A DNA stretch of 64,000 nucleotides from Ehretia macrophylla (GCA_037974665.1 CM075775.1:67054622-67118621); one strand, 5' to 3'; positions 35,411 to 48,105 are shown, numbered from the stretch's first letter. Made by a program: numbers and translations. The notes: generated by a model not told the origin, from the letters alone.

Positions 35411-35967
35411 TTCATGTTGAGGGCACAATTCCTATATGTGTTAACGGTTCACAGTCCCAGCTTAGAGAGATGGCCCATTCAAAATGCCCAATGGGCTTAA
35501 CGACAACCCATCTGCTTCAACAACACAGCATCCTCACAAGACGTGATATCGACACGTTGTAGGGCCCTCTGATGTCTAGCGAGTCAGGTTGTCGTACTTT
35601 TAACAGCTCATGACGTACGATCCGGGACAGAAAAACAGATCAAAAGAAGAAAAGTGGCCTGAAATTGATGAAAAAGTTCAATCTTGGACTCCAAAAGCGT
35701 GCACAGCGAACAAACTGGCAGCCCCTGTCGTAGAGCTCACAGAGAGTTTGCAACGGTATGTTGTTCGCCGCGTAACTCCATACGGATCAAAACTTATAGG
35801 CACCAGAGCGACGGAGACCTGGCCACAAACCCTTTGCCCTCGGTTTGCGGGCCCGGCCTCTACGTTAAGTGAAGTTGTCTTGCCCAATGTTCCGTGGGAT
35901 TCGGTAATAGAGATTTGGTGGATAAAGTATCTTGGCAACCCTAACCAGGGCAAAAAAAATTGAAAAG

Positions 35968-36086
35968 GGGGTGCAACACGAAGACTTCCCAGGGGGTCAC
36001 TCGTCCTAGTACTACTCTCGCCCAAGCACACTTAACTTCGGAGTTCTGATGGGATCCGGTGCATTAGTACTGGTATGATCGTACCC
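35968..36086 (-). rRNA. 5S rRNA gene 49
   Basis: 119 nt. Differences: C105U, G86A, U84C (C box), C57U (A box CpG), C18U, G5A. Confidence 0.94.
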
Positions 36087-36644
36087 GTCATGTTAAGGGC
36101 ACAATTCCTATATGTGTTAACGGTTCACAGTGCTAGCCTAGAGAGATGGCCTATTCCAAAGGCCCAATGGGCTGAACGACAACCCCTCCGCTTCAACAAC
36201 GCAGTATCCTCATAACACGTGATATTGACACTTTGTAGGGCCCTCTGATGTACTGCGAGTCAAGTTGTCATCCTTTTAACAGCTCACGACGTATGATCTG
36301 GGATAGAAAAATAGGGCAAAAGAAGAAAAGTGGACTGAAATTGACGAAAATGTTCGATTTTCGGCTCCAAAAATGGGCACAGCGAGCAATCTCGCTGCCC
36401 TTGTCGTAGAGCTCTCAGAGAGCTTTGCAACGGTATGATGTGGACTACGTAACTCCTTACAGATCAAAAGTTAAGGGCACCGGAGCGACGGAGACCTGGT
36501 CACAAACACTACGCCCTCGGTTTGTGGGCCCGGCCTCTACGTGAAGCGAATTTGTCTTGCCCAATGTTCTGTTGGATTCGGTAATAGAGATTTGGTGGAT
36601 AAAGTATCTTGGCAACCCTAAGCAGGGCAAAAAATATTGAAAAT

Positions 36645-36763
36645 GGGGTGCAGCACGAGGACTTCCAAAGGGGTCACCCATCCTAGCACTACTCTCGCCC
36701 AAGCACGCTTAACTTCGGAGTTCTGATGGGATCCGGAGCATTAGTGTTGGTATGATCGTACCC
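36645..36763 (-). rRNA. 5S rRNA gene 50
   Basis: 119 nt. Differences: U111C, G97U, C95U, A77G, A27U, G17A, G5A. G5A is also in genes 49, 51 and 52, a local cluster. Confidence 0.94.
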
Positions 36764-37321
36764 GTCATGTTGAGGGCACAATTCCTATATGTGTTAACAG
36801 TTAACAGTGCCAGCCTAGATAGATGGCCCATTCAAAAGGCCCAATGGGCTTAACGATAACCCATTCGCTTCAACAACGCAGCATCCTCGTAAGACGTGAT
36901 ATCGACACGTTTTAGGGCCCTCTGATGTCCCGCGAGTCAGGTTGTCGTCCTTTTAACAGCTCACGACGTACGATCCGGGATGGAAAAACAGAGCGAAAGA
37001 AGAAAAGTGGACTAAAACTGATGAAAACGTTCGATTTTGGGCTCCAAACAGGGGCACAGCGGGCAAGCTGGCTGCCCCATTCGTTGAGTTCTCAGAGAGC
37101 TTTGCAACGGTATGCTTTGCGCCACATAACTCCTTACGGATAAAAAGTTATGGGCACCAGAGCGATGGAGACCTGGTCGCAAACCCTACACCCTCGGTTT
37201 GCGGGCCCGGCCTCTACGTGAAGCGAAGTTGTCTTGCCCAATGTTCCGTGGGATTTGGTAATAGAGATTTGGGGGATAAAGTATCTTGGCAACCCTAACC
37301 GGGGCAAAAAAATTTGAAAAG

Positions 37322-37440
37322 GGGGTGCAACACGAGGACTTCCCTGGGGGTCACCCATCCTAGTACTACTCTCGCCCAACCACGCTTAACTTCGGAGTTC
37401 TGATGGGATCCGGTGCATTAGTGCTGGTATGATCGTACCC
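37322..37440 (-). rRNA. 5S rRNA gene 51
   Basis: 119 nt with three changes, U96A, C61G, G5A. Its upstream spacer carries the terminator deletion affecting gene 52. Confidence 0.95.
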
Positions 37441-37961
37441 ATCATGTTGCGGGCACAATTCCTATATGTGTTAACGGTTCACAGTCCCAGCTTAGAGAGA
37501 TGGCCCATTCTAAATGCCCAATGGGCTTAACGACAACCCATCCGCTTCAACAACACAGCATCCTCACAAGACGTGATATCAACACGTTGTAGGGCCCTCT
37601 AATGTCTAGTGAGTCAGGTTGTCGTACTTTCAATAGCTCATGACGTATGATCCGGGACGAAAAAATAGAGCAAAAGAAGAAAAGTGGCCTGAAATTTATG
37701 AAAAAGTTCAATCTTCGGCTCCAAAAGCGTGCACAGCAAGCAAGCTGGCTGCTCTCGTCGTAGTGCTCTCAGAGAGCTTTGCAACGGTATGTTATGCACT
37801 GCGTAACTCCTTACGGATCAAAAGTTATGGGCACTAGAGCGACGGAGACTTGGTCACAAACCCTATGCCCTCGGTTTGCGGGCCCAGCCACTACGTGAAG
37901 CGAAGTTGTCTTGCCCAATGTTCCGTGGGATTCGGTAATAGAGATTTGGTGAATAAAGTAT

Positions 37962-37970
37962 CTTGAAAAG
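37962..37970 (-). other. 28-bp deletion removing the T8 back-up terminator
   Basis: Plus GTATCTTG is joined to AAAAGGGGG; the normal GCAACCCTAACCAGGGC plus A8 plus TTG is gone. TTG occurs at both edges in an intact unit, fitting slippage between short repeats. Gene 52 keeps only the proximal TTTT. Confidence 0.85.
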
Positions 37971-38089
37971 GGGGTGCAACACGAGGACTTTCCAGGGGGT
38001 CACCGATCCTAGTACTACTCTCACCCAAGCACGCTTAACTTCGGAGTTCTGATGGGATCCGGTGCATTAGTGCTGGTATGATCGTACCC
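37971..38089 (-). rRNA. 5S rRNA gene 52
   Basis: 119 nt. Differences: G99A, G85C (C box), C67U, G5A. Single TTTT terminator because of the adjacent deletion. Confidence 0.94.
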
Positions 38090-38647
38090 GTCATGTTGAG
38101 AGCAAAATTCCTATATGTGTTAACGGTTCACAGTGCCAGCCTAGAGAGATGGCCCATTCAAAAGGCCCAATGGGCTTAACGACAACCCATCCGCTTCAAC
38201 AACGCAGCATCCTCGCAAGACGTGATATCGACATATTGTAGGGCCTTCTGATGTACTGCGAGTCAGGTTGTCGTCCTTTTAATAGCTCACGACATACAAT
38301 CCGGGACAAAAAAACATGGCAAAAGAAGAAAAGTGGCCTAAAACTGATGAAAATATTCGATTTTGGGCTACAAAAATGGGTAAAGCGATCAAGCTCGCTA
38401 CCCTCATCGTAGAGCTCTCAGAGAGCTTTGCAACGGTATGATGTGCGCCGCCTAACTCCTTATAGTTCAAAAGTTATGGGCACCGGAGCGACGGAGACCT
38501 GGTCACAAACCCTACGCACTCGGTTTGCGGGGCCGGCCTTTACGTGAAGCGAAGTTGTCTTGCCCAATGTTCCGTGGGATTCGGTAATTGAGATTTGGTG
38601 GATAAAGTATCTTGGCAACCGTAACCAGGGCAAAAAAAATTGAAAAG

Positions 38648-38766
38648 GGGGTGCAACACAAGGTCTTCCCAAGGGGTCACCAATCCTAGTACTACTCTCG
38701 CCCAAGCACGCTTAACTTCAGAGTTCTGATGGGATCCAGTGCATTATTGCGGGTATGATCGCATCC
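38648..38766 (-). rRNA. 5S rRNA gene 53 (diverged)
   Basis: 119 nt. Nine differences: C107U, U103A, C95U, G85U, C47U, C29U, C20A, A16C, G3A. A box intact. Confidence 0.92.
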
Positions 38767-39324
38767 GTTATGTTGAGGGCACAATTCCTATATGTGTTAA
38801 TGGTTCACAGTGCCAGCCTAGATAGGTGGCCCATTCAAAAGGCCGAATGTGCTTAACAAAAACCCATCCGCTTCAACAACGCAGCATACTCGCAAGACGG
38901 GATATCGACAAGTTGTAGGGACCTCTGATGTCCAGCGAGTCAGGTTTTCATCCTTTTAACAGCTCACGACGTACGATCCGGGACAGAAAAACAGAGCAAA
39001 AGAAGAAAAGTTGAAAGAAACAGATGAAAACGTTCAATTTTGGGCACCAAAAACGGGTACAGCAAGCAAGCTGGCTGCCCCCTTCATAGACCTCTTAGAG
39101 AGCTTTGCAACGGTATGCTGTGCGCCGCGTAACTCCTTACGGATCAAAAGTTATGGGCACTGGAGCGACGGAGACCTGGTCATAAACCCTACGCCCTCGG
39201 TTTGCGGTCCCGGCCTCTACGTGAAGCGAAGTTGTCTTACCCAAAGTTCTGTGGGATTCGGTAATAGAGATTTGGTGGATAAAGTATCCTGGCAACCCTA
39301 ACCAGGGCAAAAAAAATTGAAAAG

Positions 39325-39443
39325 CGGGTGCAACACAAGGACTTCCTAGGGGGTCACCCATCTTAGTACTACTCTCGCCCAAGCACGCTTAACTTCGGCG
39401 TTCTGATGGGATCCGGTGCATTAGTACTGGTATGATCGCACCC
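39325..39443 (-). rRNA. 5S rRNA gene 54
   Basis: 119 nt. Differences: C119G, C107U, G97A, G81A, U45G, C18U. Upstream heptamer ATATAGA. Confidence 0.94.
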
Positions 39444-40000
39444 GTCATGTTGAGGGCACAATTTCTATATGTGTTAACGGTTCACAGTGCCAGCCTAGAG
39501 AGATGGCCCATTCAAAAGGCCTAATGGGCTTAACGACAACCCATCCGCTTCAACAACGCAGCATCCTCACAAGACGTGATATCGGCACATTGTAGGGACC
39601 TCTGATGTCCCGCGAGTCATGTTGTCGTCCTTTTAACAACTCACGATGTACGATCCGGACTTAAAAAAAGAGAAAAATAAGAAAAGTGGATTGAAACTGA
39701 TGAAAACGTTCGATTTTGCGCTCCAAAAATGGGCATAGCGAGAAATCTAGCTGCCCCCGTCGTAGAGCTCTCAGAGAGCTTTGCAACGGTATGTTGTGCG
39801 CCCCGTAACTCCTTAAGGATAAAAAGATATGGGCATAGGAGCGACGGAGGCCTGGTCACAAACCCTACGCCCTCGGTTTGCCGGCCCGGCCTCTACGTGA
39901 AGCGAAGTTGTCTTGCCCAATGTTCCGTGGAATTCGGAGATAGAGATTTGGTGGATAAAGTATCTTGGCAACCCTAACCAGGGCAAAAAAAATAGAAATT

Positions 40001-40119
40001 GGGGTGCAACACGAGTACTTCCCATGGCGTCACCCATCCTAGTACTACTCTTGCCCAAGCACGCTTAACTTCGGAGTTCTGATGGGATCCGGTGCATTAG
40101 TGCTGGTATGATCGCACCC
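40001..40119 (-). rRNA. 5S rRNA gene 55
   Basis: 119 nt. Differences: C104A, C95A, C92G, G68A. Upstream heptamer ATATATG. Proximal T run is TTT with an interrupted A run behind (AAAATAGAAATT). LTR 2 begins 165 bases upstream of its start. Confidence 0.94.
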
Positions 40120-40278
40120 GTCATGTTGAGGGCATAATTCATATATGTGTTAATGGTTCACAGAGCCAGCCTAGAGAGATGGCCCATTCAAAAGGACCAA
40201 TGGGCTTAACGACAACCCATCCGCTTCAACAACGCAGCATTCTCGCAAGACGTGATATCGACACGTTGTAGGGTCCTC

Positions 40279-40283
40279 TGATG
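40279..40283. repeat. Target site duplication TGATG, LTR 2 left
   Basis: TGATG from the spacer motif CCTCTGATGTCCCG, repeated at 44325-44329. Confidence 0.95.
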
Positions 40284-41317
40284 TGTCACGCCCCAACCCG
40301 TCCTATAAGGTTAGACTTGGGTGTGAACTAAACATTCAAGTCACGTCTCGTACTTAACTGTTTATAAAGATTTAACACTTATCGTTTTTAGTCTAAACTC
40401 CAAAGTTTTTGGAAAAACCGGCAACATAACGGCTGTAATTGAACTCTTTGGTTTGACCTAATTCTCTAAACGCCTCAATTATTCCAATCATTAATCCAAT
40501 TTCATTAAGGACTCCTATTTGTCACCAACCGATTTGCCTACTAGTTTATCTTGAAACTCTCGTTTGGTTAATAAGCCTAACATGATAACTATGTCCCGTT
40601 TATTTTTCAATTTCCTATCTTGCAAGTACCTATTATCCTTTAGTTTGCAAATGAACACCTAAGTGAAATTAGATAGAATTAACTTAGTTGATTGTTCATC
40701 TAGTGGTTTGAATGCCTACGATAACTACTAATTAAGAAAATGAAAGCAAACAACCAAATGAAAGTTCGTCCGGTTATAGATAGTACAATCTCAGAATTAG
40801 ACCCAAATTACAACGGGGTCATTTACATCAATAAACAACGAGCAACATAAAAGAAATAGTCTTCAAGTAGCATAGTTCACAAATAGCCATAATCACGCAA
40901 GGCACACAAGACAGGCAATCACTCCAGGGGTTCATCGTTAGGCACACCGTCCTCGGGTACCTGTACCTGTTCTTCTTCACCTGTGATGAAAAAGAGGGTG
41001 AGTCCTTATGAACTCAGCGAGGGGGAACGAGAAATACGTTTTGAAACTCGTTTTCCGGTTCAATTTATGAAAACTCTTTTTGAGAACATGTCACGTATTA
41101 CAAATAATAAGGTACGCAATTATAAGAAACAAATCGAGTAACGGATACAAAGTAAGGGAACAGAAATGCCAGTCTTTCCTCCCCGAGGTTCTCTAGGAAC
41201 CAAGCGAGAGTACTTATACACATAGTAAAAAGGATACGGTGAGCATTTGCTCTCAATGTCAATTTCGATTCATTTGGTGCGGCCGACTTCAATAATCCAC
41301 TTATCGCTCCCAATTGG

Positions 41318-41485
41318 GTGTACTCCGGATGTACCCCGAAACCTACGACCCAACTCTCCGAGGGTGAAATGCCAAGCGAGAGAGGGAATTGGACCATGGT
41401 AGTCAAGGTAACACCGGCAAGCCCGATGCCGCCCGGCGTGCGTGAAACACTACCATGCCACACTGAAAGGTTGCAACCTTGTATA
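41318..41485 (-). other. Conserved GC-rich LTR block of LTR 2
   Basis: Same block as in LTR 1, again open on the minus strand (137 codons, 41098-41511) with WHGSVSRTPGGIGLAG in frame. Differences from LTR 1 include changed residues right after this motif. Confidence 0.4.
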
Positions 41486-41513
41486 CAATGCCCATTTATG
41501 TCATTTAACATTT

Positions 41514-41880
41514 CACATTAGGAGGTCAACAAAGCAGGTTGCCTCCGAGCAAGTATATGATCACATTTTGACATATTGGCATATAAGGCATTGTAAGAAC
41601 ATATAATCATTTCATATATCCATTTGAAAGCAATTAAACTTTAACGGGCAGCCAAGTAATCATGTTCAAATAAACCATTGAATATCTTTTAACAATTCAC
41701 ATTAGGAGGACAACAAACTAGGTTGCCTCCGAGCAATTTCAAGATCACATATTGCCAAGTAAACGAACGAGGCATGCTTGACATGAAATTTCACTTTGTA
41801 CAACACATAGAGTCATATGAACATTAAACGGGCAGCCATGTAACACATGCAAGTCAAGCCATATAACTCATTTCGAAGTC
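41514..41880. repeat. 184-bp tandem duplication inside LTR 2
   Basis: CACATTAGGAGG.CAACAAA...GGTTGCCTCCGAGCAA...ACGGGCAGCC occurs at 41514 and again 184 bp on at 41698, with clear divergence between copies. LTR 3 has the same pair at the same 184-bp spacing. Confidence 0.8.
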
Positions 41881-43329
41881 CACGTAATCAAGTGATACGA
41901 TTATTCAACATGCAACAACATCTACGTGGTGGTTTCGGATGCAAGAAAAGCCTATTTGTCAACATGCAATGATCAAAATTACATTTAAGCTTATAAGACA
42001 TTTACGGGCAGCCTACTAAGCATATAATTTCCACACAATATCTAAATGATCAACACTTAGCAAGACTACCTAGTCATTAGGGTTTCCGTTTCATGCTTAA
42101 CCATGTGATTAAACCCTAAGTCAACTCAAGTTCATTCACAAGTCATGCATCATTCAATTCAAACATCCTCAAGTACTCAAAACAGTCCACACAACATCCC
42201 AACACCACAATTCCAAGCAATTAGCACCACAAGAGGGGTTACAACAATTTTCCAAGCATATAACTAAGTGAAACCTTTACTGCAATAGGCTGTTTTCCCA
42301 CAATCAATAGGATAATCAAACAATATCAAAATTCAGTGAATAAGATGTAAAATTAAAGCTTAAGAAGTTATATAAACTCAGAAACAAACCTTGCATCAAT
42401 TGGAGTTCAGAATCATTAGTTATGGCCGAAACAGTGAGGTAGCACAAAACTGTCCAGATTTGCACACTTTTCAGAAATTGACGTTTTTGAGGTCCTTAGA
42501 TTCATTTTTAGCTTTGGTCCATTTCTGAAAAAATTTTCCAGAACTGAAAAATCTAGTAGCACACCAATTTTCATGCATTTTGGGCAACATTTACTAAGTA
42601 AAACATGGTTCGCTCCACAAGGTCAGTGCATCTGCCAAAACCTGATTCATTTTCCCAGATTTCCAGATTTGGTCATATTTTAATGATTTTCCATTTTGAG
42701 GACCATAGAGTCAAAATTAGCTTCGGCCTATTTCTGGGAAAAATGTTCAAAACTGTCCAAACTAGTCACCCACCAATTTTCAAGCATTTTCAACATCATT
42801 TTCTTATCTAAACTTACCTCGAACAGACTGGTCAGAGAGCTGTCATCCACTTCGACTTCACCTAGCATCATTTTCAAGCCAAGATCTTGCCATGCATGGT
42901 TGTTTAAGCTTATGAACGACCATATAGCTCAAGTACAGAAGCAAATACACACATTTATGAGCATGCATGTGAAATTTCAAAGAGTTTTCAAAAGCTTTTA
43001 ACCCTCACCTTTGCAATCAACCAAAAGATGCACAAAAACCTTGTTGAGGCTCAAATTTCTTCCTCTTCTTGCTTAGCCGAGTTTCCAACATGGTTTTCTC
43101 TATTTTTCCTATCCTAGTAAGCAATCTCTTAGTACATGCATGTAGTTAGGACTTGAAGAAAAGAAATGGAAGCTTAGTAACTCACCTAGGCCGAAAATGA
43201 AGCTTCAATGCACATGCATGAGTGATTTTTGCATCCTAGCTTGTTCGGTTGAGGTCCTTTGCTTGTGGCTTGCTTGGTTTAGCTATGGTGTGAAGAAGAG
43301 AAGCTATGGAGATGAAGAACTCAGCCAAA

Positions 43330-43410
43330 ACCGAAATGGAGAGAGAAAATGAGAGGGAGAGAGAGAAATGTGAGGAAAGTGAGAGAAATGAGAGAAAAAT
43401 GAGGCTTTTT
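43330..43410 (-). repeat. GA/CT-rich tract of LTR 2
   Basis: Plus strand GAGAGAGAAAATGAGAGG and following GAGA-type sequence, the counterpart of 9425-9495. The plus-strand open frame at 43306-43581 is a low-complexity by-product of it. Confidence 0.6.
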
Positions 43411-43884
43411 GCAATTTTTGAGCATGTGGTCAGCCTTGGGCTTCCAAATCTGAATTTTTGTGTCTTCAAGGTGGAATTTGAAATGTTAGCATGGGCCATG
43501 AGTGGTTTGGTCGAAAATGAGAGGAAATTGAGGTGGTTTTGGGCAATTTTTTATGCATTGATAAGTGTTTTTGTGTCATGACTTGTCTAGAATTATTTTG
43601 AATTAAACATGCATGCAAAAATCTGATTTTGTGTCATCTTTTGAATTGTTTTAACATGTGTGTAAGAGAATGTTGGGTATTTAGGGATTTTAGGTAGAAT
43701 AGAATATAGGGTATGTTTAGAGGTTGGTGAGATTTTGTCTTGTAGTGAGTTCAAAATATAATATTTAGGTGTTAGTGGATTTTGTAGAGATTTGAATTAG
43801 GATTATAATAATAGTTAGTGGATTGTGTAGGATTATTTTATTGTCTTGTGCTTTGTGTAGGATTCTTTCTTGATCAACGTGGTG

Positions 43885-44310
43885 GCACGGATTCCTAGGT
43901 CTAGGGCACGAATTACGAGGTAAGACACGAACTTCAAGACTAATGCACGTACTTCAAGACTAATGCACAGATTTCAATGCAAATGCACGCAATCCCTAGA
44001 TAAATGTACATAAACCAACACAAGACACGTAATTCAAGACACGACTCTTAAAACTAGGGTAAAGCACGCAGGTCAAGGTTAATGCACACGAAACGAAGAG
44101 ACACACGCAAATCAAGGTCTCGCATGTAAATTAAGGTCATGGCACATTTATCTAGGTATCACACGTATCTTGAGGATTAGGGCACACAATTCTAGGTTAA
44201 GGCACGAATAACGAGGCATGCACGAAAATCAAGATAGGGCACGTAATCCTAGGTCGGTCATATAATTTTAGGTCTAAGGCGCGCAAATCGAGGTAGGACA
44301 CGTTATTCGG
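43885..44310 (-). repeat. Degenerate ~22-bp ACGTG repeats of LTR 2
   Basis: Counterpart of 9975-10380: a run of GGCACG-, GCACGTA- and ACACGAA-type short repeats up to the LTR end. A local perfect duplication, ACTTCAAGACTAATGCAC, is visible at 43930-43966. Confidence 0.7.
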
Positions 44311-44324
44311 GGTCGGGCCTCACA

Positions 44325-44329
44325 TGATG
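44325..44329. repeat. Target site duplication TGATG, LTR 2 right
   Basis: Matches 40279-40283; the spacer resumes as TGATGTCCCGCGA. Confidence 0.95.
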
Positions 44330-44723
44330 TCCCGCGACTCAGGTTGCCGTCCTTTTAACAGCTCACGACGTACGATCCGGGATGGAAAAACAGAGGAAAA
44401 GTAGAAAAGTGGACTAAAACTGATGAAAACGTTCGATTTTGGGCACCAAACACCAGCACAGCGGGCAAGCTGGCTGCCCCCTTCGTAGAGTTCTCAGAGA
44501 GCTTTGCAACGGTATGCTGTGCGCCGTGTAACTCCTTACGAATCAAAAGTTATGGGCACCGGAGCGACGGAGACCTGATCACAAATACTACGCTCACGGT
44601 TTGTGGGCCCGGCCTCTACGTGAAGCGAAGTTGTCTTTCCCAATGTTCCGTGGGATTCGGTAATAGAGATTTGGTGGATAAAGTATCTTGGCAACCCTAA
44701 CTAGGGCAAAAAAAATTGAAAAG

Positions 44724-44841
44724 GGGGTGCAACACAAGGACTTCCCAGGGGTCACCCATCCTAGTACTACTCTCACCCAAGCACGCTTAACTTCGGAGTT
44801 CTGATGGGATCTGGTGCATTAGTGCTGGTATGATCGCACCC
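44724..44841 (-). rRNA. 5S rRNA gene 56 (118 nt)
   Basis: One C missing in the 91-95 run of the C box, the same lesion as gene 11. Also C107U, C67U, G30A. Terminator runs intact. Confidence 0.93.
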
Positions 44842-45399
44842 GTCATGTTGAGGGCATAATTCCTATATGTGTTAACGGTTCACAGTGCCAGCCTAGAGGG
44901 ATGGCCCATTCAAAAGGCCCAACGGGCTTAACGACAACCCATCCACTTCAACAACAAAGCATCCTCGCAAGACGTGATATCGACACGTTGTAGGGCCCTC
45001 TTATGTCTAGCGAGTCATGTTGTCGTCCTTTTAACAGCTCACGACGTACAATCCGGGACCGAAAAACAGAGCAAAAGAAGAAAAGTCGTCTGAAACTATT
45101 GAAAATGTTCGATTTTGGGCTCCAAAAATGGGCACAGCGAGCAAGCTGGCTGCCCCCGTCATAGAGCTCTCAGAGAGCTTTGCAACGGTATGCTGTGCGC
45201 CGTGTAACTCCTGACGGATCAAAAGTTGTGGACACCGGAGCGACGGAGACCTGGTCACAAACACTACGCCCTCGGTTTGCGGGCCCGGCCTCTACGTGAA
45301 GCGAAGGTGTCTTGCCCAATGTTCCGTGGGATTCGGTAATAGAGATTTGGTTGATAAAGTACCTTGGCAACCCTAACCGGGGCAAAAAAAATTGAAAAT

Positions 45400-45518
45400 G
45401 GGGTGCAGCACGAGGACTTCCCAGGGGGTCACCCATCCTAGTACTACTCTCGCCCAAGCACACTTAACTTCAGAGTTCTGATGGGATCCGGTGCATTAGT
45501 AGTGGTATGATCGCACCT
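45400..45518 (-). rRNA. 5S rRNA gene 57
   Basis: 119 nt. Differences: U111C, C57U (A box CpG), C47U, C18U, G17C, G1A. C18U with G17C recurs in gene 71. Upstream heptamer ATATGGG. Confidence 0.94.
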
Positions 45519-46076
45519 GTCATGTTGAGGGCACAATTCCCATATGTGTTAACGGTTCACAGTCCCAGCTTAGAGAAATGGCCCATTCAAAATGCCAAAT
45601 GGGCTTAACGACAACCCATCCGCTTCAACAACGCAGCATCCTCACAAGACGTGATATCGACACGTTGTAGGGCCCTCTGATGTCCAGCGAGTCAGGTTGT
45701 CGTACTTTTAACAACTCACGACGTACGATCCGGGATGAAAAAATAGAGCAAAAGGAGAAAAGTGGACTGAAATTGATGAAAACGTTCGATTTTGGGCGCC
45801 AAAAAGGGGCATAGCAAACAAGTTGGCTGCCCCCTTCGTAGAGCTGTCAGAGAACTTTGCAACGGTATGCTGTGCGCCTCGTAACTCCTTCCGGATCAAA
45901 AGTTATGGGCACTGGAGCAACGGAGACCTGGTCAAAAACCCTTCGCCCTCGGTTTACGGGCCCGGGCTCTACGTGAAGCGAAGTTTTCTTGACTAATGCT
46001 CCGTGGGATTCGGTAATAGAGATTTTATGGATAAAGTATCTTGGCAACACTAACCAGGGCAAAAAAAATTGAAAAG

Positions 46077-46195
46077 GGGGTGCAACACGAGGACTTCCTA
46101 GGGGGTCACCTATCCTAGTACTACCCTCGCCCAAGCACCTTTAACATCGGAGTTCTGATGGGATCCGGTGCATTAGTGCTGGTATGATCACACCC
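46077..46195 (-). rRNA. 5S rRNA gene 58
   Basis: 119 nt. Differences: G97A, G85A (C box), A71G, C57G and G56A (A box), A49U, C6U. Upstream heptamer AAATAGG. Probably weak or silent. Confidence 0.92.
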
Positions 46196-46753
46196 GTCAT
46201 GTTGAGGGCACAATTCCTATTTGTGTTAATGGTTCATAGTGCCAGCCTAGAGAGATGGCCCATTCAAAAGTCTCAATGGGCTTAACGACAACCCATCCGC
46301 TTCTACAACGCAGCGTCCTCGCAAGACGTGATATAGACACGTTGTAGGGCCCTCTGATGTTCCGCGAGTCAGGTTGTCGTCCTTTTAACAGCTCACAACG
46401 TACGATCCGAGACGGAAAAAAATATTAAAAGGAGAAAAGTGGACTGAAACTGATGAAAACATTCGAATTTGTGCTCCAAAAACGGGCACAAAGAGCAAGC
46501 TGGCTACCCCATTCGTAGATTTCTCAGAGAGATTTGCAACGGCATGCTGTGCGCCGCATAACTCCATACGGATCAAAAGTTATGGGCACCGAAGCGGTGG
46601 AGACCTGGTCAAAAACCCTACGCCCCCGGTTTGAGGGCCCGGCCTCTACGTGAAGCGAAGTTGTCTTGCCAAATGTTCCGTGGGATTCGGTAATAGTGAT
46701 TTGTTGGATAAAGTATCTTGGCAACCCCAACCAGGGCAAAAAAAATTAAAAAT

Positions 46754-46871
46754 GGGGTGCAGCATGAGGACTTCCCAAGGGTCACCCATCCTCGTACTAC
46801 TCTCGCCCAAGCACGCTTAACTTCGAAGTTCTGATGGGATCTGGTGCATTAGTACTGGTATGATCGAAACC
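46754..46871 (-). rRNA. 5S rRNA gene 59 (118 nt, diverged)
   Basis: One base lost in the C box run plus U111C, G108A, C95U, U79G, C46U, G30A, C18U, G5U, G3U. Upstream heptamer ATATCGG. Likely inactive. Confidence 0.9.
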
Positions 46872-47428
46872 GTCATGTTGAGGGCACAATTCCGATATGT
46901 GTTAACGGTTCACAGTGCCAGCCTAGAGAGATGGCCCATTCAAAAGGCCCAATGGGCTTAACGACAACCCATCCGCTTCAACAACGCAGCATCCTCGCAA
47001 GACGTGATGTCGACATGTTGTAGGGCCCTCTGATGTCCACCAAGTCATTTTGTCGTCCTTTTAACAGCTCACGACGTACAATCCGGGATGAAAAAACAGA
47101 GCGAAAGAATAAAAGTCGACTGAAGCTGATGAAAATGATCGATTTTGGGCTCCAAAAACGGGTACAGCGTGCAAGCTGGCTGCCCCCTTCGTAGAGCTCT
47201 TAGAGAGCTTTGCAATGTTATGCTGTGAGCCGCTTAACTCCTTACTGAGCAAAAGTTATTGGCACCGGAGCGACGGAGACCTGGTCACAAACCCTACGCC
47301 CTCGGTTTCTAGGCCCGGCCTCTACGTGAAGCGAAGTTGTCTTGCCCAATTATCCGTGGGATTCACTAATAGAGATTTGGTGGATAAAGTATCTTGGCAA
47401 CCCTAACCAAGGCAAAAAAATTGAAAAG

Positions 47429-47547
47429 GGGGTGCAACACAAGTACTTCCAAGGGGGTCACCCATCCTAGTACTACTCTCGCGCAAGCACGCTTACCTTC
47501 GGAGTTCCGATGGGATCCGGTGCATTAGTGCTGGTATGATCGCACCC
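47429..47547 (-). rRNA. 5S rRNA gene 60
   Basis: 119 nt. Differences: C107U, C104A, G97U, G65C, U52G (A box), A40G. Confidence 0.94.
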
Positions 47548-48074
47548 GTCATGTTGAGGGCATAATTCCTATATGTGTTAATGGTTCGCACGGCCAGCCT
47601 AGAGAGATAGCCCATTCAAAAGGCCCTATGGGCTTAACGACAACCCATCCGCTTTAACAACACCGCATCCTCGCAAGACGTGATATCGACAAGTTGTAGG
47701 GCCCTCTGATGTCCCGTGAGTCAGGTTGTCATCCTTTTAACAGCTCACGACGTACGATCCGGGAAGGAAAAACAGAGCAAAAGAAGAAAAGTGGACTGAA
47801 ACTGATGAAAACATTCGATTTTGGGCTCCAAAAATGGGCACAGCGAGCAAGCTGGCTGCCCCGATCGTAGAGTTCTCAGAGAGCTTTGCAACGGTATGTT
47901 TTATGCCACGTAACTCCTTACGGATCAAAAGTTATGGGCACCGGAGTGACGGAGACCTGGTCACAAACCCTACGCCCTCGGTTTGCCGGCCCGGCCTCTA
48001 CGTGAAGCGAAGTTGTCTTGCTCAATGTTCCGTGGGATACGGTAATAGAGATTTGGTGGATAAAGTATCTTGGC

Positions 48075-48082
48075 AACCCTAA
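48075..48082. promoter_or_regulatory. Telobox-like AACCCTAA in the 3' flank, example
   Basis: AACCCTAA lies about 30 bp beyond the RNA 3' end in almost every unit. It matches the core of the plant telo box, but position and tandem copying make chance conservation possible. No function is claimed. Confidence 0.35.
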
Positions 48083-48089
48083 CCAGGGC

Positions 48090-48104
48090 AAAAAAAATTG
48101 AAAA
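48090..48104 (-). terminator. RNA polymerase III terminator, subfamily B example
   Basis: TTTT (48101-48104) one base beyond the gene 61 RNA end, then T8 (48090-48097) as back-up on the minus strand. Confidence 0.85.
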
Positions 48105-48105
48105 G

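Larger units (their letters stand above)
40284..44324 (-). mobile_element. Solo LTR 2 (4041 bp) in a 5S spacer
   Basis: Begins TGTCACGCCCCAACCC and ends GGTCGGGCCTCACA on plus, with 5-bp duplication TGATG on both sides. Same family and orientation as LTR 1. Removing it and one duplication leaves a 677-bp period between genes 55 and 56. No internal coding region and no terminal direct repeat. It is the longest copy, partly because of a 184-bp internal tandem duplication (41514-41880) that is present in LTR 3 but single in LTR 1. Confidence 0.9.

Noticed and set aside
43306-43581. 91-codon frame rich in Glu/Arg in LTR 2
   Set aside because: Product of the GA-rich low-complexity tract, absent as a frame in the other copies.
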